From: Symploca sp. SIO1C2
GTDB lineage: Bacteria; Cyanobacteriota; Cyanobacteriia; Cyanobacteriales; Coleofasciculaceae
DNA length: 64,000 nt
NCBI GenBank assembly: GCA_010672925.1
Contig: JAAHFP010000012.1
Location: forward strand, 217,252-281,251
Direction of reading: 5' to 3'
In this document: piece by piece, positions 18,015 to 26,820 of the stretch
How the letters are laid out: the number at the start of each line of letters is the position of its first letter
How positions within the stretch are numbered: the first letter of the stretch is position 1
Notes under the pieces: model-generated
The model's database searches: none
What the model saw: the letters and a program-made list of their open reading frames with translations, nothing else
Told to the model about the DNA's origin: nothing
Translations under genes and position numbers: made by a program

Positions 18015-18434
18015 TTATTCCTCAATTTTAACAGAAATAATCTTATCTCCTTTGCTGATGGCATTAACTACATCCATGTCTTCAGTCTTGCCAAAAGTAG
18101 TGTGAACTCCATCTAAATGAGGTTGCGGAGAGTGACAAATAAAGAACTGACTGCCTCCTGTATCACGTCCCGCATGAGCCATAGATAAAGTGCCTGCCAA
18201 ATGTTTGTTAGAATTAATCTCACATTTGATTTTGTAGCCAGGACCACCAGTACCAGTTCCTAACGGACAGCCACCTTGAATCATAAAGTTAGGGATGACT
18301 CGGTGAAAATTAAGGTTGTTGTAAAAACCTTTATTAACGAGATCAACGAAATTTTTTACAGTGTTAGGTGCATCCTTATCAAACAATTCCAGGTTGATTG
18401 TTCCCTTGTCTGTTTCCATGATGGCGCGGGTCAT
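18015..18434 (-). CDS. Cyclophilin-type peptidyl-prolyl cis-trans isomerase
   Basis: The 139-residue protein is a minimal single-domain cyclophilin. Active-site motifs are present: [14 protein letters not shown] (catalytic Arg), SQFFICHS and [10 protein letters not shown]. The last has His where cyclosporin-sensitive cyclophilins have Trp, as in many bacterial forms. There is no signal peptide, so it acts in the cytosol. It is transcribed away from the kinase gene. Confidence 0.93.
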   Translation of the reverse strand: MTRAIMETDKGTINLELFDKDAPNTVKNFVDLVNKGFYNNLNFHRVIPNFMIQGGCPLGTGTGGPGYKIKCEINSNKHLAGTLSMAHAGRDTGGSQFFICHSPQPHLDGVHTTFGKTEDMDVVNAISKGDKIISVKIEE

Positions 18435-18510
18435 AGTTTTTCCTTAGGATTATTGAGACAGCTGAAAATGTAAGTTATACCAATTTCATTTATGTTGGCT
18501 ACCAATGCTA

Positions 18511-18545
18511 GCGACGCGGAGACGCGGAGACGCGGAGACGCGGGG
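18511..18545. repeat. 8-bp tandem repeat (GACGCGGA)x4
   Basis: Four near-perfect units lie upstream of the cyclophilin gene. The unit has no stop codon in forward frames. The same family occurs at about 14349 and forms the last codons of the DUF3352 gene near 44310-44350. Confidence 0.8.
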
Positions 18546-18650
18546 ATTGATATGTAGCAAGAATTTATGAAATTGGTATTACTCAAATGTACCGGTTTAC
18601 CCTACCCTGAACGTTAGGATAGAGTCAACTGCTGCTAGATCCTTTCCCTT

Positions 18651-20672
18651 ATGAGTTATTGCCTCAACCCTAGTTGCTCAAAACCCCAGAACCCAAATAA
18701 TGCGAAGTTTTGTTCAACTTGTGGTTCTAGGTTGCTCTTAGGCGATCGCTATCGTGCTTTAAGATTGATTAGTCGAGGTGGTATTGGTCGTACTTTTCTG
18801 GCGGTAGATGAACAACAGGCAAATAAGCCTCATTGTGTGATCAAGCAGTTTCCTCTCCAAAATCAGGGTACTAACAATACCAAAAAAGCCACTGAATCCT
18901 TCCGTCAAGAAGCAGTCAGACTGCAAGATTTGGGACAGCATCCCCAGATTCCTCAATTTTTAGCCTATTTTGAACCCAATAGCCAGGTAGGATTAGGGGC
19001 TATCCCCACCGTAGTGCAAACTTATATCGAGGGACAAAGCTTGGCAAAACAACTGGAAGCGAATGGTGCTTTTAGTGAAACCCAGATTCGGCAAGTCCTC
19101 ACGCAGCTGCTACCGGTGTTGCACTTTGTTCATAGTCGCAAAATAATTCATCGAGATATCAATCCTAACAATATTATCTGTTGCACTAAGGGGGGAGAGC
19201 AACTCATGCTTGTGGATTTCTCGACGGCGAAATTCACTTCCAAAACTGCTCTAGCCAAAACTGGTACAGTCATTGGTTCCGCTGCCTATGCGTCTCAAGA
19301 ACAACTGATGGGTAAAGCGGTTACCAGCAGTGATTTGTACAGTTTAGGTATTACCTGTATTCACTTACTGACCTATATTCACCCCTTTGACTTATTTAAT
19401 AGCCTCGAAGGAGTTTGGGTTTGGCAGGATTACCTAACTCAGCCAGTGAGTGATGAATTACGCCAAATCCTGAACAAAATGCTGGTAAGTGCTGTCAAGC
19501 ATCGCTATCAATCAGCAATGGAAATCCTTCAAGATTTAGATCCGGCAGGGGATATAGCAACATTTACTCAGCCGATTCCCCCTGTTGCGAATATTGCCCC
19601 TAAGTCAATTATCCCCACTTGGCAGTGTATCTATACTCTTACGAATCATATGAGTTCCATCAATTCCCTAACTTTTACTCCAGATGGCAAAACCTTAGCC
19701 AGTGGTAGTGCTGACAAGACTATTAAGTTGTGGAATTTGGAGGAGGCAGGGGGCAGGGGGCAGGAGGCAGAAGGCAGGAGGCAGGAGGCAGGAGGCAGAA
19801 GGCAGGAGGGGGAACCCACCCCTAACCCCTCCTTGGAGGGGAACCGGAGGCAGGAAGGAAGAGTTACTACACAAGCTTTTTCTGGTGGGTTATTTATGTT
19901 GAGTTGCGCTAGTTTGCGGTGTACCCTCTCTGGACATTTGAGTTTAATCGATACAGTTGCCTTAAGTCCAGATGGATGCTTCCTGGCTAGTGGTAGTTGG
20001 GATCACACAATTAAAATTTGGCAGCTAGCTACAGGCAAGTTGGTTCATACTCTGACGGAACATTCTGGTTGGATTAAGTCGGTGGTGATAAGTCAGGATA
20101 GCAAAACCCTGGTTAGTGGTAGTGCGGATAAAACTATCAAGGTTTGGGATTTGGAGACTGCCTCAGTTAAAGCTACCCTCAAGGGACATACTAATGCAGT
20201 TCAGGCTCTTGCTATTAGTCTAACTGGGCAAATTCTCGCTAGTGGTAGCGCTGATCACCAGATCAATATCTGGGATTTGAGCAGTGGTCAGGTAAAGGCG
20301 ACTCTCCAAGGACATACAGATGCAGTTAATTCCCTCACCTTTAGCCCTAGCAGTCAAATTATAATTAGTGGTAGTGCAGATAAGACGATTAAAATCTGGA
20401 ATTTGAGTAATGGCAACTTGTTAAATACTCTTAATGGTCATGCCGCAGCAGTCAATGCTATTGCGATCAATGCTCAAGGTAATACTCTTGTTAGTGGCAG
20501 TGCTGACCAAACTATTAAAATTTGGCATCCCGGTAGTGGTAAACTGCTGCATACTCTTACTGAGCATACAGCTGGTGTGACGGCTGTCGCAATTAGTCCT
20601 GATGGTTCCACCCTTGCCAGTGGTTCTCAGGATAAAACTATCAAGGTTTGGCGGTTTGATGTTGGTCTGTAG
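18651..20672 (+). CDS. Zinc-ribbon serine/threonine kinase with WD40 repeats
   Basis: The 673-residue protein opens with a zinc ribbon (CLNPSC ... CSTCG, residues 4-24). A Hanks-type kinase domain follows (about 34-300) with an ATP-site lysine VIKQF (K65). The catalytic loop reads HRDINPNN, with Asn171 in place of the usual Lys, and the DFG motif reads VDFSTAK, with Ser191 for Gly, so activity may be low or unusual. Residues 325-673 form about seven WD40 repeats (ASGSADKTIKLWN and similar). Residues about 365-404 (EAGGRGQEAEGRRQEAGGRR onward, then PNPSLEGNRR) break between WD40 blades. They are encoded by an in-frame GGCAGGA repeat element. Confidence 0.88.
   Translation: MSYCLNPSCSKPQNPNNAKFCSTCGSRLLLGDRYRALRLISRGGIGRTFLAVDEQQANKPHCVIKQFPLQNQGTNNTKKATESFRQEAVRLQDLGQHPQIPQFLAYFEPNSQVGLGAIPTVVQTYIEGQSLAKQLEANGAFSETQIRQVLTQLLPVLHFVHSRKIIHRDINPNNIICCTKGGEQLMLVDFSTAKFTSKTALAKTGTVIGSAAYASQEQLMGKAVTSSDLYSLGITCIHLLTYIHPFDLFNSLEGVWVWQDYLTQPVSDELRQILNKMLVSAVKHRYQSAMEILQDLDPAGDIATFTQPIPPVANIAPKSIIPTWQCIYTLTNHMSSINSLTFTPDGKTLASGSADKTIKLWNLEEAGGRGQEAEGRRQEAGGRRQEGEPTPNPSLEGNRRQEGRVTTQAFSGGLFMLSCASLRCTLSGHLSLIDTVALSPDGCFLASGSWDHTIKIWQLATGKLVHTLTEHSGWIKSVVISQDSKTLVSGSADKTIKVWDLETASVKATLKGHTNAVQALAISLTGQILASGSADHQINIWDLSSGQVKATLQGHTDAVNSLTFSPSSQIIISGSADKTIKIWNLSNGNLLNTLNGHAAAVNAIAINAQGNTLVSGSADQTIKIWHPGSGKLLHTLTEHTAGVTAVAISPDGSTLASGSQDKTIKVWRFDVGL
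19743..19862 (+). repeat. GGCAGGA-family repeat inserted in frame in the kinase gene
   Basis: About ten GGCAGGA/GGCAGAA/GGCAGGG units precede a core CCCCTCCTTGGAGGGG hairpin and a terminal CGGAGGCAGGA. Translation yields a 7-residue periodic peptide (GRRQEAG-type). It has the same architecture as the repeat in the SGNH gene (15014-15103) and the intergenic copy (41136-41216). Confidence 0.9.
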
Positions 20673-20770
20673 GGACTTCCCATTGGGGATGCTTCTATTC
20701 AGCTTCTTATAGCTAAGCGCACTGCGCTTATGATAATACCAATGCTGAAACCTTTATCTGTCAATTTCTT

Positions 20771-20818
20771 CCCTTCTGCCCTCTGCCTTCTGCCCTCTGC
20801 CTTCTGCCCTCTGCCTTT
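20771..20818. repeat. Heptamer array (CTTCTGC/CCTCTGC)
   Basis: About seven units, the reverse complement of the GGCAGAA family, lie between the kinase and LapA-like genes, about 40 bases before the LapA start codon. No conserved hairpin core is attached to this copy. Confidence 0.8.
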
Positions 20819-20857
20819 TGCTATACTTTTGAACAATTTTGAGGAGGTTAGTTAGTA

Positions 20858-21604
20858 ATGCCTGTCAATCGAATTTGGTTACTAGTGGTAATCTTAGGCT
20901 TACTAATCTTGTTTGCCTCTTCAAATTGGCCATCGGAATCGATAACTTTGGTATTTTTGAATAAGGAGATCGCTACTCTACCTCTAATAGTATGGATTGG
21001 CAATGCGATCGCGGCTGGAGCAATTACCAGTTTTTGCCTGCAACTCCTTAATCAGATGTCAAGAGGTTACTCAAAGCAGAATCTCAGAGAATTCCGGGAA
21101 GTACCACCCCGAAAGCGCTATGTTTCTCGTGAAGCTCCCCCAACTGATACTTTTGAGTATGAAGACGAACCTCCTTACAATCCACCAACTCCAGAAATAC
21201 CCACTAGTAAACCCAGGGTTACCTCAGATTGGGATACTAAGGTTAAACGAGATTGGGAGTTAGAGAAAGAGCCCGTTACTTCAAATTTTGAACGAGATTG
21301 GGAGTTGGAGGAAGAACCAGTTACTTCCAAATCCAGCCAGCAAGATTTTGAGCGGGATTTTACTCAAGCTAACCAAGTGAGTGTTCGCACTAACTACGAA
21401 GTGCCCCAAGAACCAAAAACTAGCTCCAAAGTCGGTACAGTTTACTCCTACAGCTATCGGGAAAAGGAACAAAAAGACTCTGGTGTTGGCAGGAATGATC
21501 AGGTATATGATGCCAACTATCGCTTGATTAGACCCCCTTCTAACCCACCAATTGACAAGAGAGAAGATGAAGAGGATTGGGGATTTGACGATGAGGATTT
21601 TTAG
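20858..21604 (+). CDS. LapA-domain (DUF1049) membrane protein with acidic tail
   Basis: The first 65 residues carry two membrane helices (about 5-22 and 43-63) in a LapA/DUF1049 arrangement. The remaining 180 residues are hydrophilic and acidic, with an imperfect tandem repeat (RDWELEKEPVTS then RDWELEEEPVTS) and a DEEDWGFDDEDF end. A good Shine-Dalgarno (GAGGAGG) precedes the ATG. In other bacteria LapA takes part in lipopolysaccharide assembly; here only the domain match supports a role. Confidence 0.78.
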   Translation: MPVNRIWLLVVILGLLILFASSNWPSESITLVFLNKEIATLPLIVWIGNAIAAGAITSFCLQLLNQMSRGYSKQNLREFREVPPRKRYVSREAPPTDTFEYEDEPPYNPPTPEIPTSKPRVTSDWDTKVKRDWELEKEPVTSNFERDWELEEEPVTSKSSQQDFERDFTQANQVSVRTNYEVPQEPKTSSKVGTVYSYSYREKEQKDSGVGRNDQVYDANYRLIRPPSNPPIDKREDEEDWGFDDEDF

Positions 21605-21678
21605 GTGGTAGGTGGTAGGTATTTTGTAGGGCGCTGTTAGCGTTAGCGTAACGCACCATCCACAAAATAACGAATAAA

Positions 21679-21774
21679 TATAGCAGTCGCCAGGGCGGTT
21701 AAGACATTCTCAATTACGGCAAGTTAACAAGGGGCTGCCATCCCCTTGTCCTAAGCGCCTTGGCAGTTGCTATA
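21679..21774. mobile_element. 96-bp TATAGCA-ended MITE-like element
   Basis: Terminal repeats are TATAGCAGTCGCCAGGGCG and CGCCTTGGCAGTTGCTATA. An inner hairpin ACAAGGGG / CCCCTTGT lies in the middle. It is very similar in length and sequence to the copy at 22769-22864, in the same orientation, on the other side of the DUF928 gene. Confidence 0.8.
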
Positions 21775-21798
21775 ACTGACTTGCACCCTCAAGTGAAA

Positions 21799-21824
21799 AA
21801 GGAAAAACAGGCGGTCAGCCTGTT
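21799..21824 (-). terminator. Intrinsic terminator of the DUF928 gene
   Basis: Read on the minus strand, AACAGGC and GCCTGTT form a 7-bp stem around a 5-base loop. It is followed immediately by a T-rich run (TTTTTCC then TTTTT). It lies about 57 bases downstream of the DUF928 stop, as expected for a factor-independent terminator. Confidence 0.6.
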
Positions 21825-21880
21825 CCACCGGAGATTATGAGATATATATATTGTAGGACTAGCATCTTGCCAGTCATACC

Positions 21881-22630
21881 CTAATTTTGGCAACAATCAA
21901 CAATGGGAGTTTGGGCAATCGTTGCTAATCCAACAGATTTCAACAGATTCACCCATGCATCGGGAGAAGAATTGCGCTCCTCGGCATGAATACTTAAAGC
22001 TTCGTGCCAGACTCCAGCATTGGCATACAGTTTGGCTTGTTGCAGCGGTTGTTCGGTTGCCTGGAGTTTAGCCTCCGTATCTGAACTCAAAGAAATACGC
22101 TCAAGCCACCCCTCAACCCATTGATCTTTTTCCCGGTTTCCAGGTTCACAAATGAGATAGAACTCCCAGTGATAATTAGTATCGTTTTTGAGTTCTACAG
22201 TATTCGGAAGATTTAGTTTAACGATCGCAGTTTCGTTTGGTAGTTTAAAAGTTGCTTGGTGGACGATTTCTTCTGCTTGCGGGTCAATAATGAGAAACTC
22301 TGCTTCCTTATTTTTAGTTTGAGGAACATAGACATACACTGTAGGATTAGGAGCAACCGTTGTTCCCACATTATTTTTCGGCATCACCGCAGTTATTGGT
22401 ATAGTATCTTCCGGTGTTTCAACAAACTCACTAGGACAACCACCCCGTGAGCCTGCACCACTAGTTCTTGGAGGAGCTCCTTTATCCCCAGTATCTGGAA
22501 ATTCATTAGCTAACAATTGAGGGAAAGACTGAGCCCTCAGGAGAGATGACCAGCTAGGAAATAGTAAAATAGCTGGAGATAGGCTAACAGTTAATACCTT
22601 TATTAGACCAAAAGACTTTTTTATAAACAT
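21881..22630 (-). CDS. DUF928 family exported protein
   Basis: The 249-residue protein starts at the ATG at 22630, which has an AGGAGG Shine-Dalgarno 10 bases upstream; a frame start at 22684 is not supported by one. A signal peptide occupies about residues 1-33. The DUF928 hallmark GAPPRTSGAGSRGGC follows, then a beta-rich domain (VYVYVP, YHWEFYLIC) and a helical end. DUF928 proteins are cyanobacterial exported proteins, often near CHAT/CHASE2 genes; their function is unknown. The gene is bracketed by two 96-bp inverted-repeat elements. Confidence 0.85.
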   Translation of the reverse strand: MFIKKSFGLIKVLTVSLSPAILLFPSWSSLLRAQSFPQLLANEFPDTGDKGAPPRTSGAGSRGGCPSEFVETPEDTIPITAVMPKNNVGTTVAPNPTVYVYVPQTKNKEAEFLIIDPQAEEIVHQATFKLPNETAIVKLNLPNTVELKNDTNYHWEFYLICEPGNREKDQWVEGWLERISLSSDTEAKLQATEQPLQQAKLYANAGVWHEALSIHAEERNSSPDAWVNLLKSVGLATIAQTPIVDCCQN

Positions 22631-22640
22631 GTAAGTAATT

Positions 22641-22646
22641 CCTCCT
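22641..22646 (-). promoter_or_regulatory. Shine-Dalgarno that fixes the DUF928 start
   Basis: AGGAGG on the minus strand lies 10 bases before the ATG at 22630. It supports that start over the upstream in-frame start. Confidence 0.75.
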
Positions 22647-22768
22647 GTGGGATTTAAACTCTGAGCTTCTGAGGATGACAACAACTCAGCTTTTTGCTTG
22701 CTATAAATTTTTAAGGGAATTGGGAAGGTCGAATTTCTCCCTCATCTCAAACAGTTAAATTAGGCAAG

Positions 22769-22864
22769 TAGAGCAGTCGCTAGGGCGTTTAAGACATTCT
22801 CAGGTACGGCAGGCTAACAAGGGTCTACCATCCCCTTGTCCTAATCGACTTGGCGGTTGCAATA
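22769..22864. mobile_element. 96-bp TATAGCA-family MITE-like element
   Basis: The copy begins TAGAGCAGTCGCTAGGGCG and ends CGACTTGGCGGTTGCAATA, with the same inner AACAAGGG / CCCCTTGT pairing as the copy at 21679-21774. Terminal bases have drifted, so it looks older. It lies in the 324-base gap between DUF928 and purM. Confidence 0.75.
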
Positions 22865-22954
22865 ATTGTTGAGAGGCATAGGGAGCATCCCATCTTGGCA
22901 GGAACACTTTTTTCTCTAGCTACTTTCAAAGATACCAAATCTCCCCCAGCTTCC

Positions 22955-24013
22955 TCAGCTAATGCTCTCCTGGGGTATACCTAAAATGCTACCATTTCCC
23001 TCAATCACCCGACCAATAACATAGGCGGTAATACCCTCCGCATCAAACCAATGGCGAATCTGTTGAGCCTGTTCTGGTGGTACGAGCAGCACAAAACCGA
23101 TACCCATATTAAAAGTGTTAAACATATCATCAATACTAACCTGCCCAGCTTCAGCTAACCATTGAAAAATGGGAGGAATAATCCAACTACTAGAGTCAAT
23201 TTGAATAGATTGATTGACACCAAGGCAACGAGGCAAATTTTCTGGCAATCCCCCCCCTGTAATATGAGCCATGCCATGAATATCCATACCAGCGCGACAA
23301 GCATTGAGAACTGGTTTGACATAAATCTGAGTCGGTGTCAGCAAAACTTCCCCTAGGCTTTTACCAGCTAATATTTCTGGACAAAGGTTCCAAGGATCGG
23401 AGGTTAAGGTTTGCTCAGAAAGGGTACTAACTATTGTCCGCACTAAACTAAAGCCATTACTGTGAACACCTTGACTTGCTAAACCAATTGCCACATCTCC
23501 TACTTGTACTTGAGAACCATCTAGCATCTGGCTTTTTTCGACAATTCCTACGCAAAACCCAGCTAAGTCATATTCTCCTGGTTGATAAAAACCTGGCATT
23601 TCTGCTGTTTCCCCTCCCAGCAAAGCACATCCTGCCAGACGACATCCTTGAGCAATTCCTGCCACCACTTCCGTCAGCTGCTGGGAATTAAGTTTGCTGG
23701 TAGCTAAATAATCTAAGAAAAAGAGAGGTTCTGCCCCAGAAGTCAAAACATCATTGACAGACATTGCTACCAAATCAATGCCTACGGTGTCGTGGCAGTT
23801 GAGTTCACCAGCTAGTTTAAGCTTAGTGCCGACACCATCCGTTCCCGATACTAGCACCGGCTCCCGATAGCCTGCTGGCAGCTGGAAGCAACCACTAAAG
23901 CCACCAAATCCACCCATTACTTCAGAGCGATGGGTACTTTGCACTAGGGAGCGAATTTGCTTGACAAAGGCTCTACCTGCTTCGACATCAACACCGGCTT
24001 CTCGATAATCCAT
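22955..24013 (-). CDS. purM: Phosphoribosylformylglycinamidine cyclo-ligase
   Basis: PurM catalyses the ATP-dependent ring closure that makes aminoimidazole ribotide in purine synthesis. The 352-residue protein starts [13 protein letters not shown] and has the family motifs [33 protein letters not shown] and [13 protein letters not shown]. The length is normal. No other pur gene is adjacent. Confidence 0.95.
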   Translation of the reverse strand: MDYREAGVDVEAGRAFVKQIRSLVQSTHRSEVMGGFGGFSGCFQLPAGYREPVLVSGTDGVGTKLKLAGELNCHDTVGIDLVAMSVNDVLTSGAEPLFFLDYLATSKLNSQQLTEVVAGIAQGCRLAGCALLGGETAEMPGFYQPGEYDLAGFCVGIVEKSQMLDGSQVQVGDVAIGLASQGVHSNGFSLVRTIVSTLSEQTLTSDPWNLCPEILAGKSLGEVLLTPTQIYVKPVLNACRAGMDIHGMAHITGGGLPENLPRCLGVNQSIQIDSSSWIIPPIFQWLAEAGQVSIDDMFNTFNMGIGFVLLVPPEQAQQIRHWFDAEGITAYVIGRVIEGNGSILGIPQESIS

Positions 24014-24124
24014 AAAATAACCGAATTAGAGGGGCTTCGATGTATTCTACCGCTGTTGCGCTACGCGCTATGGTTAGGACATTAATAAAGCCTGAAACCT
24101 AGTCATGGCCTATTTTTTAATTTT

Positions 24125-24172
24125 GTTTTGTTTCTGGCTTCTTTTTGGACTGAAGTCCAACTACTGCTTATT
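24125..24172. repeat. About 48-bp dispersed repeat with TTGGACTGAAGTCCAA hairpin
   Basis: This segment matches 56784-56824 almost exactly. It includes a TTGGACT-GA-AGTCCAA hairpin. Here it lies between purM and the DUF4344 gene; in the second copy it forms the last codons and stop of an ATPase gene. Confidence 0.8.
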
Positions 24173-24211
24173 ACTTCAAAACCCGAATCAATCGACTCAA
24201 TGAGGCAAACC

Positions 24212-25012
24212 CTACTTCCAATAAGGAGAGAGTAGAGTATCCCAACTATTAACTTTACGTTCATACTCAGATGGGCAGATTTCCGCTCTCTCTTCCGGTA
24301 AATCGCCATCTTCAACTAAAAAATTAAACTTTTGGGGGTTACTACCATAAACCAAACAAAGGATATTGTAAAATCTCTGCTCACTTAGGGAATGTTCACC
24401 CCAATAGGGCAATTCTTCAAATTCCGCTTCTTCTGCTGCATCCACATCAAACTGGAAGGCTCCTGCTAAAGCTGAATCTTCTCCTAATTCTCCTTGCTCC
24501 TCCAGTAAGATGATGGCAGCTAATTCATCTACCGCATCTTCCTCACTACCCGTAATTGGTAACTCTAACTGGTCAACCAAAGCATGTCCTAACTCGTGAT
24601 AGAAAGTAAATAAAGCGGCGTTGATAACTTCGGTTACATATTCATCGTCAGATTCAGCTTCATCAGCAAATATTTCTTTGTACTTTTGAATTAATTCATA
24701 GCACATGGAAATTTCAACAGTTTCAGGGTCATAATAAGCATTTTCTTCATCACATTCTTCAAACTTAACTGCAATATCCCTGGGCATTGCTATGGCTTCG
24801 TTGATATCTTCTGCTAGCCAATCAAATTCTTGGGTTTCTTGAAGAATTTCGTATATTTCTTGATGATTTTCGTCTTGGGGAGGAGAGTAGATCATCTGAA
24901 TATCTCCCTTGTCTTCAATCTCCGCTGCAAAAATAGAACAACTAGCCAGCCAAGGATTACAAATCAGCAAACTGAAAACAGTTAGATAAAGATTTTTAAA
25001 ATCTTGTCTCAT
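24212..25012 (-). CDS. DUF4344 metallopeptidase-like exported protein
   Basis: The 266-residue protein has the zinc-peptidase motif FYHELGHALVD and the downstream glutamate region EDAVDELAAI, as in DUF4344. The N-terminus (MRQDFKNLYLTVFSLLICN then PWLASCS) is a signal peptide with a possible lipobox (LASC, C25). I start at the ATG at 25012; a TTG at 25030 would add six residues. The protein is rich in Glu and Asp. The substrate is unknown. Confidence 0.85.
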   Translation of the reverse strand: MRQDFKNLYLTVFSLLICNPWLASCSIFAAEIEDKGDIQMIYSPPQDENHQEIYEILQETQEFDWLAEDINEAIAMPRDIAVKFEECDEENAYYDPETVEISMCYELIQKYKEIFADEAESDDEYVTEVINAALFTFYHELGHALVDQLELPITGSEEDAVDELAAIILLEEQGELGEDSALAGAFQFDVDAAEEAEFEELPYWGEHSLSEQRFYNILCLVYGSNPQKFNFLVEDGDLPEERAEICPSEYERKVNSWDTLLSPYWK

Positions 25013-25038
25013 CGCTCTTTCAAGAAGCAAGGCTTGAA

Positions 25039-25069
25039 ATTTTAGATTTTAGATTTTAGATTTTAGATT
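25039..25069. repeat. Heptamer array (TTTTAGA)x4
   Basis: Four perfect units lie about 27 bases upstream of the DUF4344 start. The same family is at 14260-14290 and, reversed, at 41251-41304. Confidence 0.85.
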
Positions 25070-25323
25070 CAATAAATCTAAACCCAAGTCTTTTAAGAAA
25101 CAAGGGAACTGGGAATAGGGAATAGGGAACAGTAAAAGACCGTGTTTCTTTCATTTGTAGGGGGCGGTGCGTCGCCTGTGGGGGGCTCTTAAGAAACACT
25201 CTGGCTGCAAGGCAGGAGGCAAAAGAGTGGTTTGTCTTCCCTTCATCAGGGGTGGTGAGTCTCCCAAACGTTATTAAGCAACTCCTAGGACAAGTCTTTA
25301 ATCTGTATTCCACAAGTCCTGAC

Positions 25324-25587
25324 TCATCTATTCTGATTATCTGGGCGGGAATCTGGCGAACCTCTCTGAGTATCACCCAATTTGTCAGCTAAAATCATTG
25401 GGGTAGGCTTTGGGTTGCCAACAGCAGCAGACCATTGGTTCGTTTTATTTGGGACTACTTGGGCAGTAGAGGAAGAGAAAGACACCTCAAGGTTAGGTCT
25501 CTTAATACTGAGACCTGATGAATTTGCAGCGAGGGCGTTAGTTCCACTCAGCACAAGTATTACCAGACTAATGACATATGTCCTCAT
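25324..25587 (-). CDS. Small putative exported protein
   Basis: The ATG at 25587 is preceded by AAGGATGG and opens an 87-residue frame. The first 21 residues (MRTYVISLVILVLSGTNALA) form a good signal peptide with an ALA cleavage site. The rest is Ser/Pro-rich without a recognised domain. A frame extension to 25626 is less likely. It lies just outside the TnpB element's right end. It could be a remnant. Confidence 0.45.
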   Translation of the reverse strand: MRTYVISLVILVLSGTNALAANSSGLSIKRPNLEVSFSSSTAQVVPNKTNQWSAAVGNPKPTPMILADKLGDTQRGSPDSRPDNQNR

Positions 25588-25624
25588 AATTTTTCCATCC
25601 TTCTTCGTGAGAGTTTCAGTTGAC

Positions 25625-25790
25625 AACTCCCCAGCCTAAAGGCATGGGGATTCTTCCTTCACAGAAAAACGCCTTGTAAAAGCAGTGCCTTTACTTGGTC
25701 TTACTCGTTCTCCAGAAGCGGTAGCGAGATGCCCTCCCGCCAAAATTCGTAAACCTTCTTCTCTAATGTTTATCGCTGCGTTTATGTCCC
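25625..25790 (-). ncRNA. Predicted omega RNA (TnpB guide RNA) at the right end
   Basis: In this superfamily the guide RNA covers the 3' part of tnpB and the right-end hairpin, and its guide is the flank just past the right end. Here the tnpB stop codon lies inside the right-end hairpin, as expected. If the element ends at GTTGTCAAC, the guide would start TGAAACTCTCACGAAG on the minus strand. The 5' boundary given is approximate. Confidence 0.45.
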
Positions 25791-26820
25791 TGTCGTGATG
25801 TGTTTTACACTTACGACAAGTCCACTCTCGAATATTCAGAGGTAGATTACCTACTTGATTGAGGCAGACATAACAGGTCTTTGAGGATGGGAAAAATCTA
25901 TCTATTTCTAGGTATGTTTTCCCTTCCCATTCCGCTTTGTACTTCAGCATGGTACAAAATATTCCCCAGCCAGCGTCATTAATTGATTTAGCTAGTTTGT
26001 GATTTCTTACCATGCCCTTAATCGCTAAATTTTCTACAACTATGACTTGGTTCTCGTCTACTAATTTACGACTTAGTTTGTGTAGAAAATCTTCACGACA
26101 TCTGCTAATTTTTTGATGTACTTTAGCTACTACAATTCTCGTTTTATTTCGGTTGTTTGAGCCTTTTTGCTTTCTGCTTAGGCGCTTTTGATGAATCCCT
26201 AGTTTTTTCTGATACTGACGATAGTATTGAGGATTGCCGTGCTTACTTCCATCGGAAGTAATTGCAAAATGAGTTAGCCCAACATCTATTCCTATTGCTT
26301 TTCCCTCACTGCTTGGGTTGGACTTTTCTTTACCATCATCATAGAGACAGGCCGCATAGTATTCCCCTGTTACTGTCCGAGAAACTGTTACTGATTTGAG
26401 AGTACCGATGGGCACACGAGAAACCCGACAATAGACTTTTTTGAGTTTTGGTAAACTCAAGTAACTTCCAGTTAGGTTACACCCTTGAGGAAACCGGATA
26501 GACTGCTTAGTATGTTTGTTTTTGAAACGCGGATATCTAGCTCTTCCTTCAAAAAAGTTGAGAAAAGCACTAGACAAATCTAAAGCCGCTTGTTGTAGAA
26601 TTTGAGATGGCGGTTCTTTTAACCATCCATACTCTTTTTTCAATTTAGGCAAAAGCTTGATGATGTCATTACGACTCAAACCTTTGCCAGTTTCTAGGTA
26701 GGTTTTAGATGTCAGTTCCAGCCCATAGTTGTAAAACCAACGTACTGAACCAAAAGACTTGGCAAGCAATAGAGATTGCTCTTGAGTCGGATAGATTCTG
26801 TACTTATAGGCTTTGAGCAT
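25636..26820 (-). CDS. tnpB: RNA-guided endonuclease TnpB
   Basis: The 394-residue protein is full length. The RuvC residues are present: IGIDVGLTHFA (D179), VIVVENLAIKGM (E263) and HHDRDINAAINI (D345). The zinc finger is C316-x2-C319 and C335-x2-C338 (CYVC ... CRKC). TnpB cuts DNA next to a short motif under omega-RNA guidance and helps the element persist. All catalytic residues are intact, so the protein may be active. The stop codon lies within the right-end hairpin. Confidence 0.95.
   Translation of the reverse strand: MLKAYKYRIYPTQEQSLLLAKSFGSVRWFYNYGLELTSKTYLETGKGLSRNDIIKLLPKLKKEYGWLKEPPSQILQQAALDLSSAFLNFFEGRARYPRFKNKHTKQSIRFPQGCNLTGSYLSLPKLKKVYCRVSRVPIGTLKSVTVSRTVTGEYYAACLYDDGKEKSNPSSEGKAIGIDVGLTHFAITSDGSKHGNPQYYRQYQKKLGIHQKRLSRKQKGSNNRNKTRIVVAKVHQKISRCREDFLHKLSRKLVDENQVIVVENLAIKGMVRNHKLAKSINDAGWGIFCTMLKYKAEWEGKTYLEIDRFFPSSKTCYVCLNQVGNLPLNIREWTCRKCKTHHDRDINAAINIREEGLRILAGGHLATASGERVRPSKGTAFTRRFSVKEESPCL

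Noticed and set aside
24103..24315. 70-codon minus-strand frame at the end of the DUF4344 gene
   Set aside because: It lies in another frame of the DUF4344 gene and extends into a dispersed repeat.
25382..25639. 85-codon plus-strand frame opposite the small exported protein
   Set aside because: The minus-strand frame has a signal peptide and ribosome site, and the plus-strand frame has neither.
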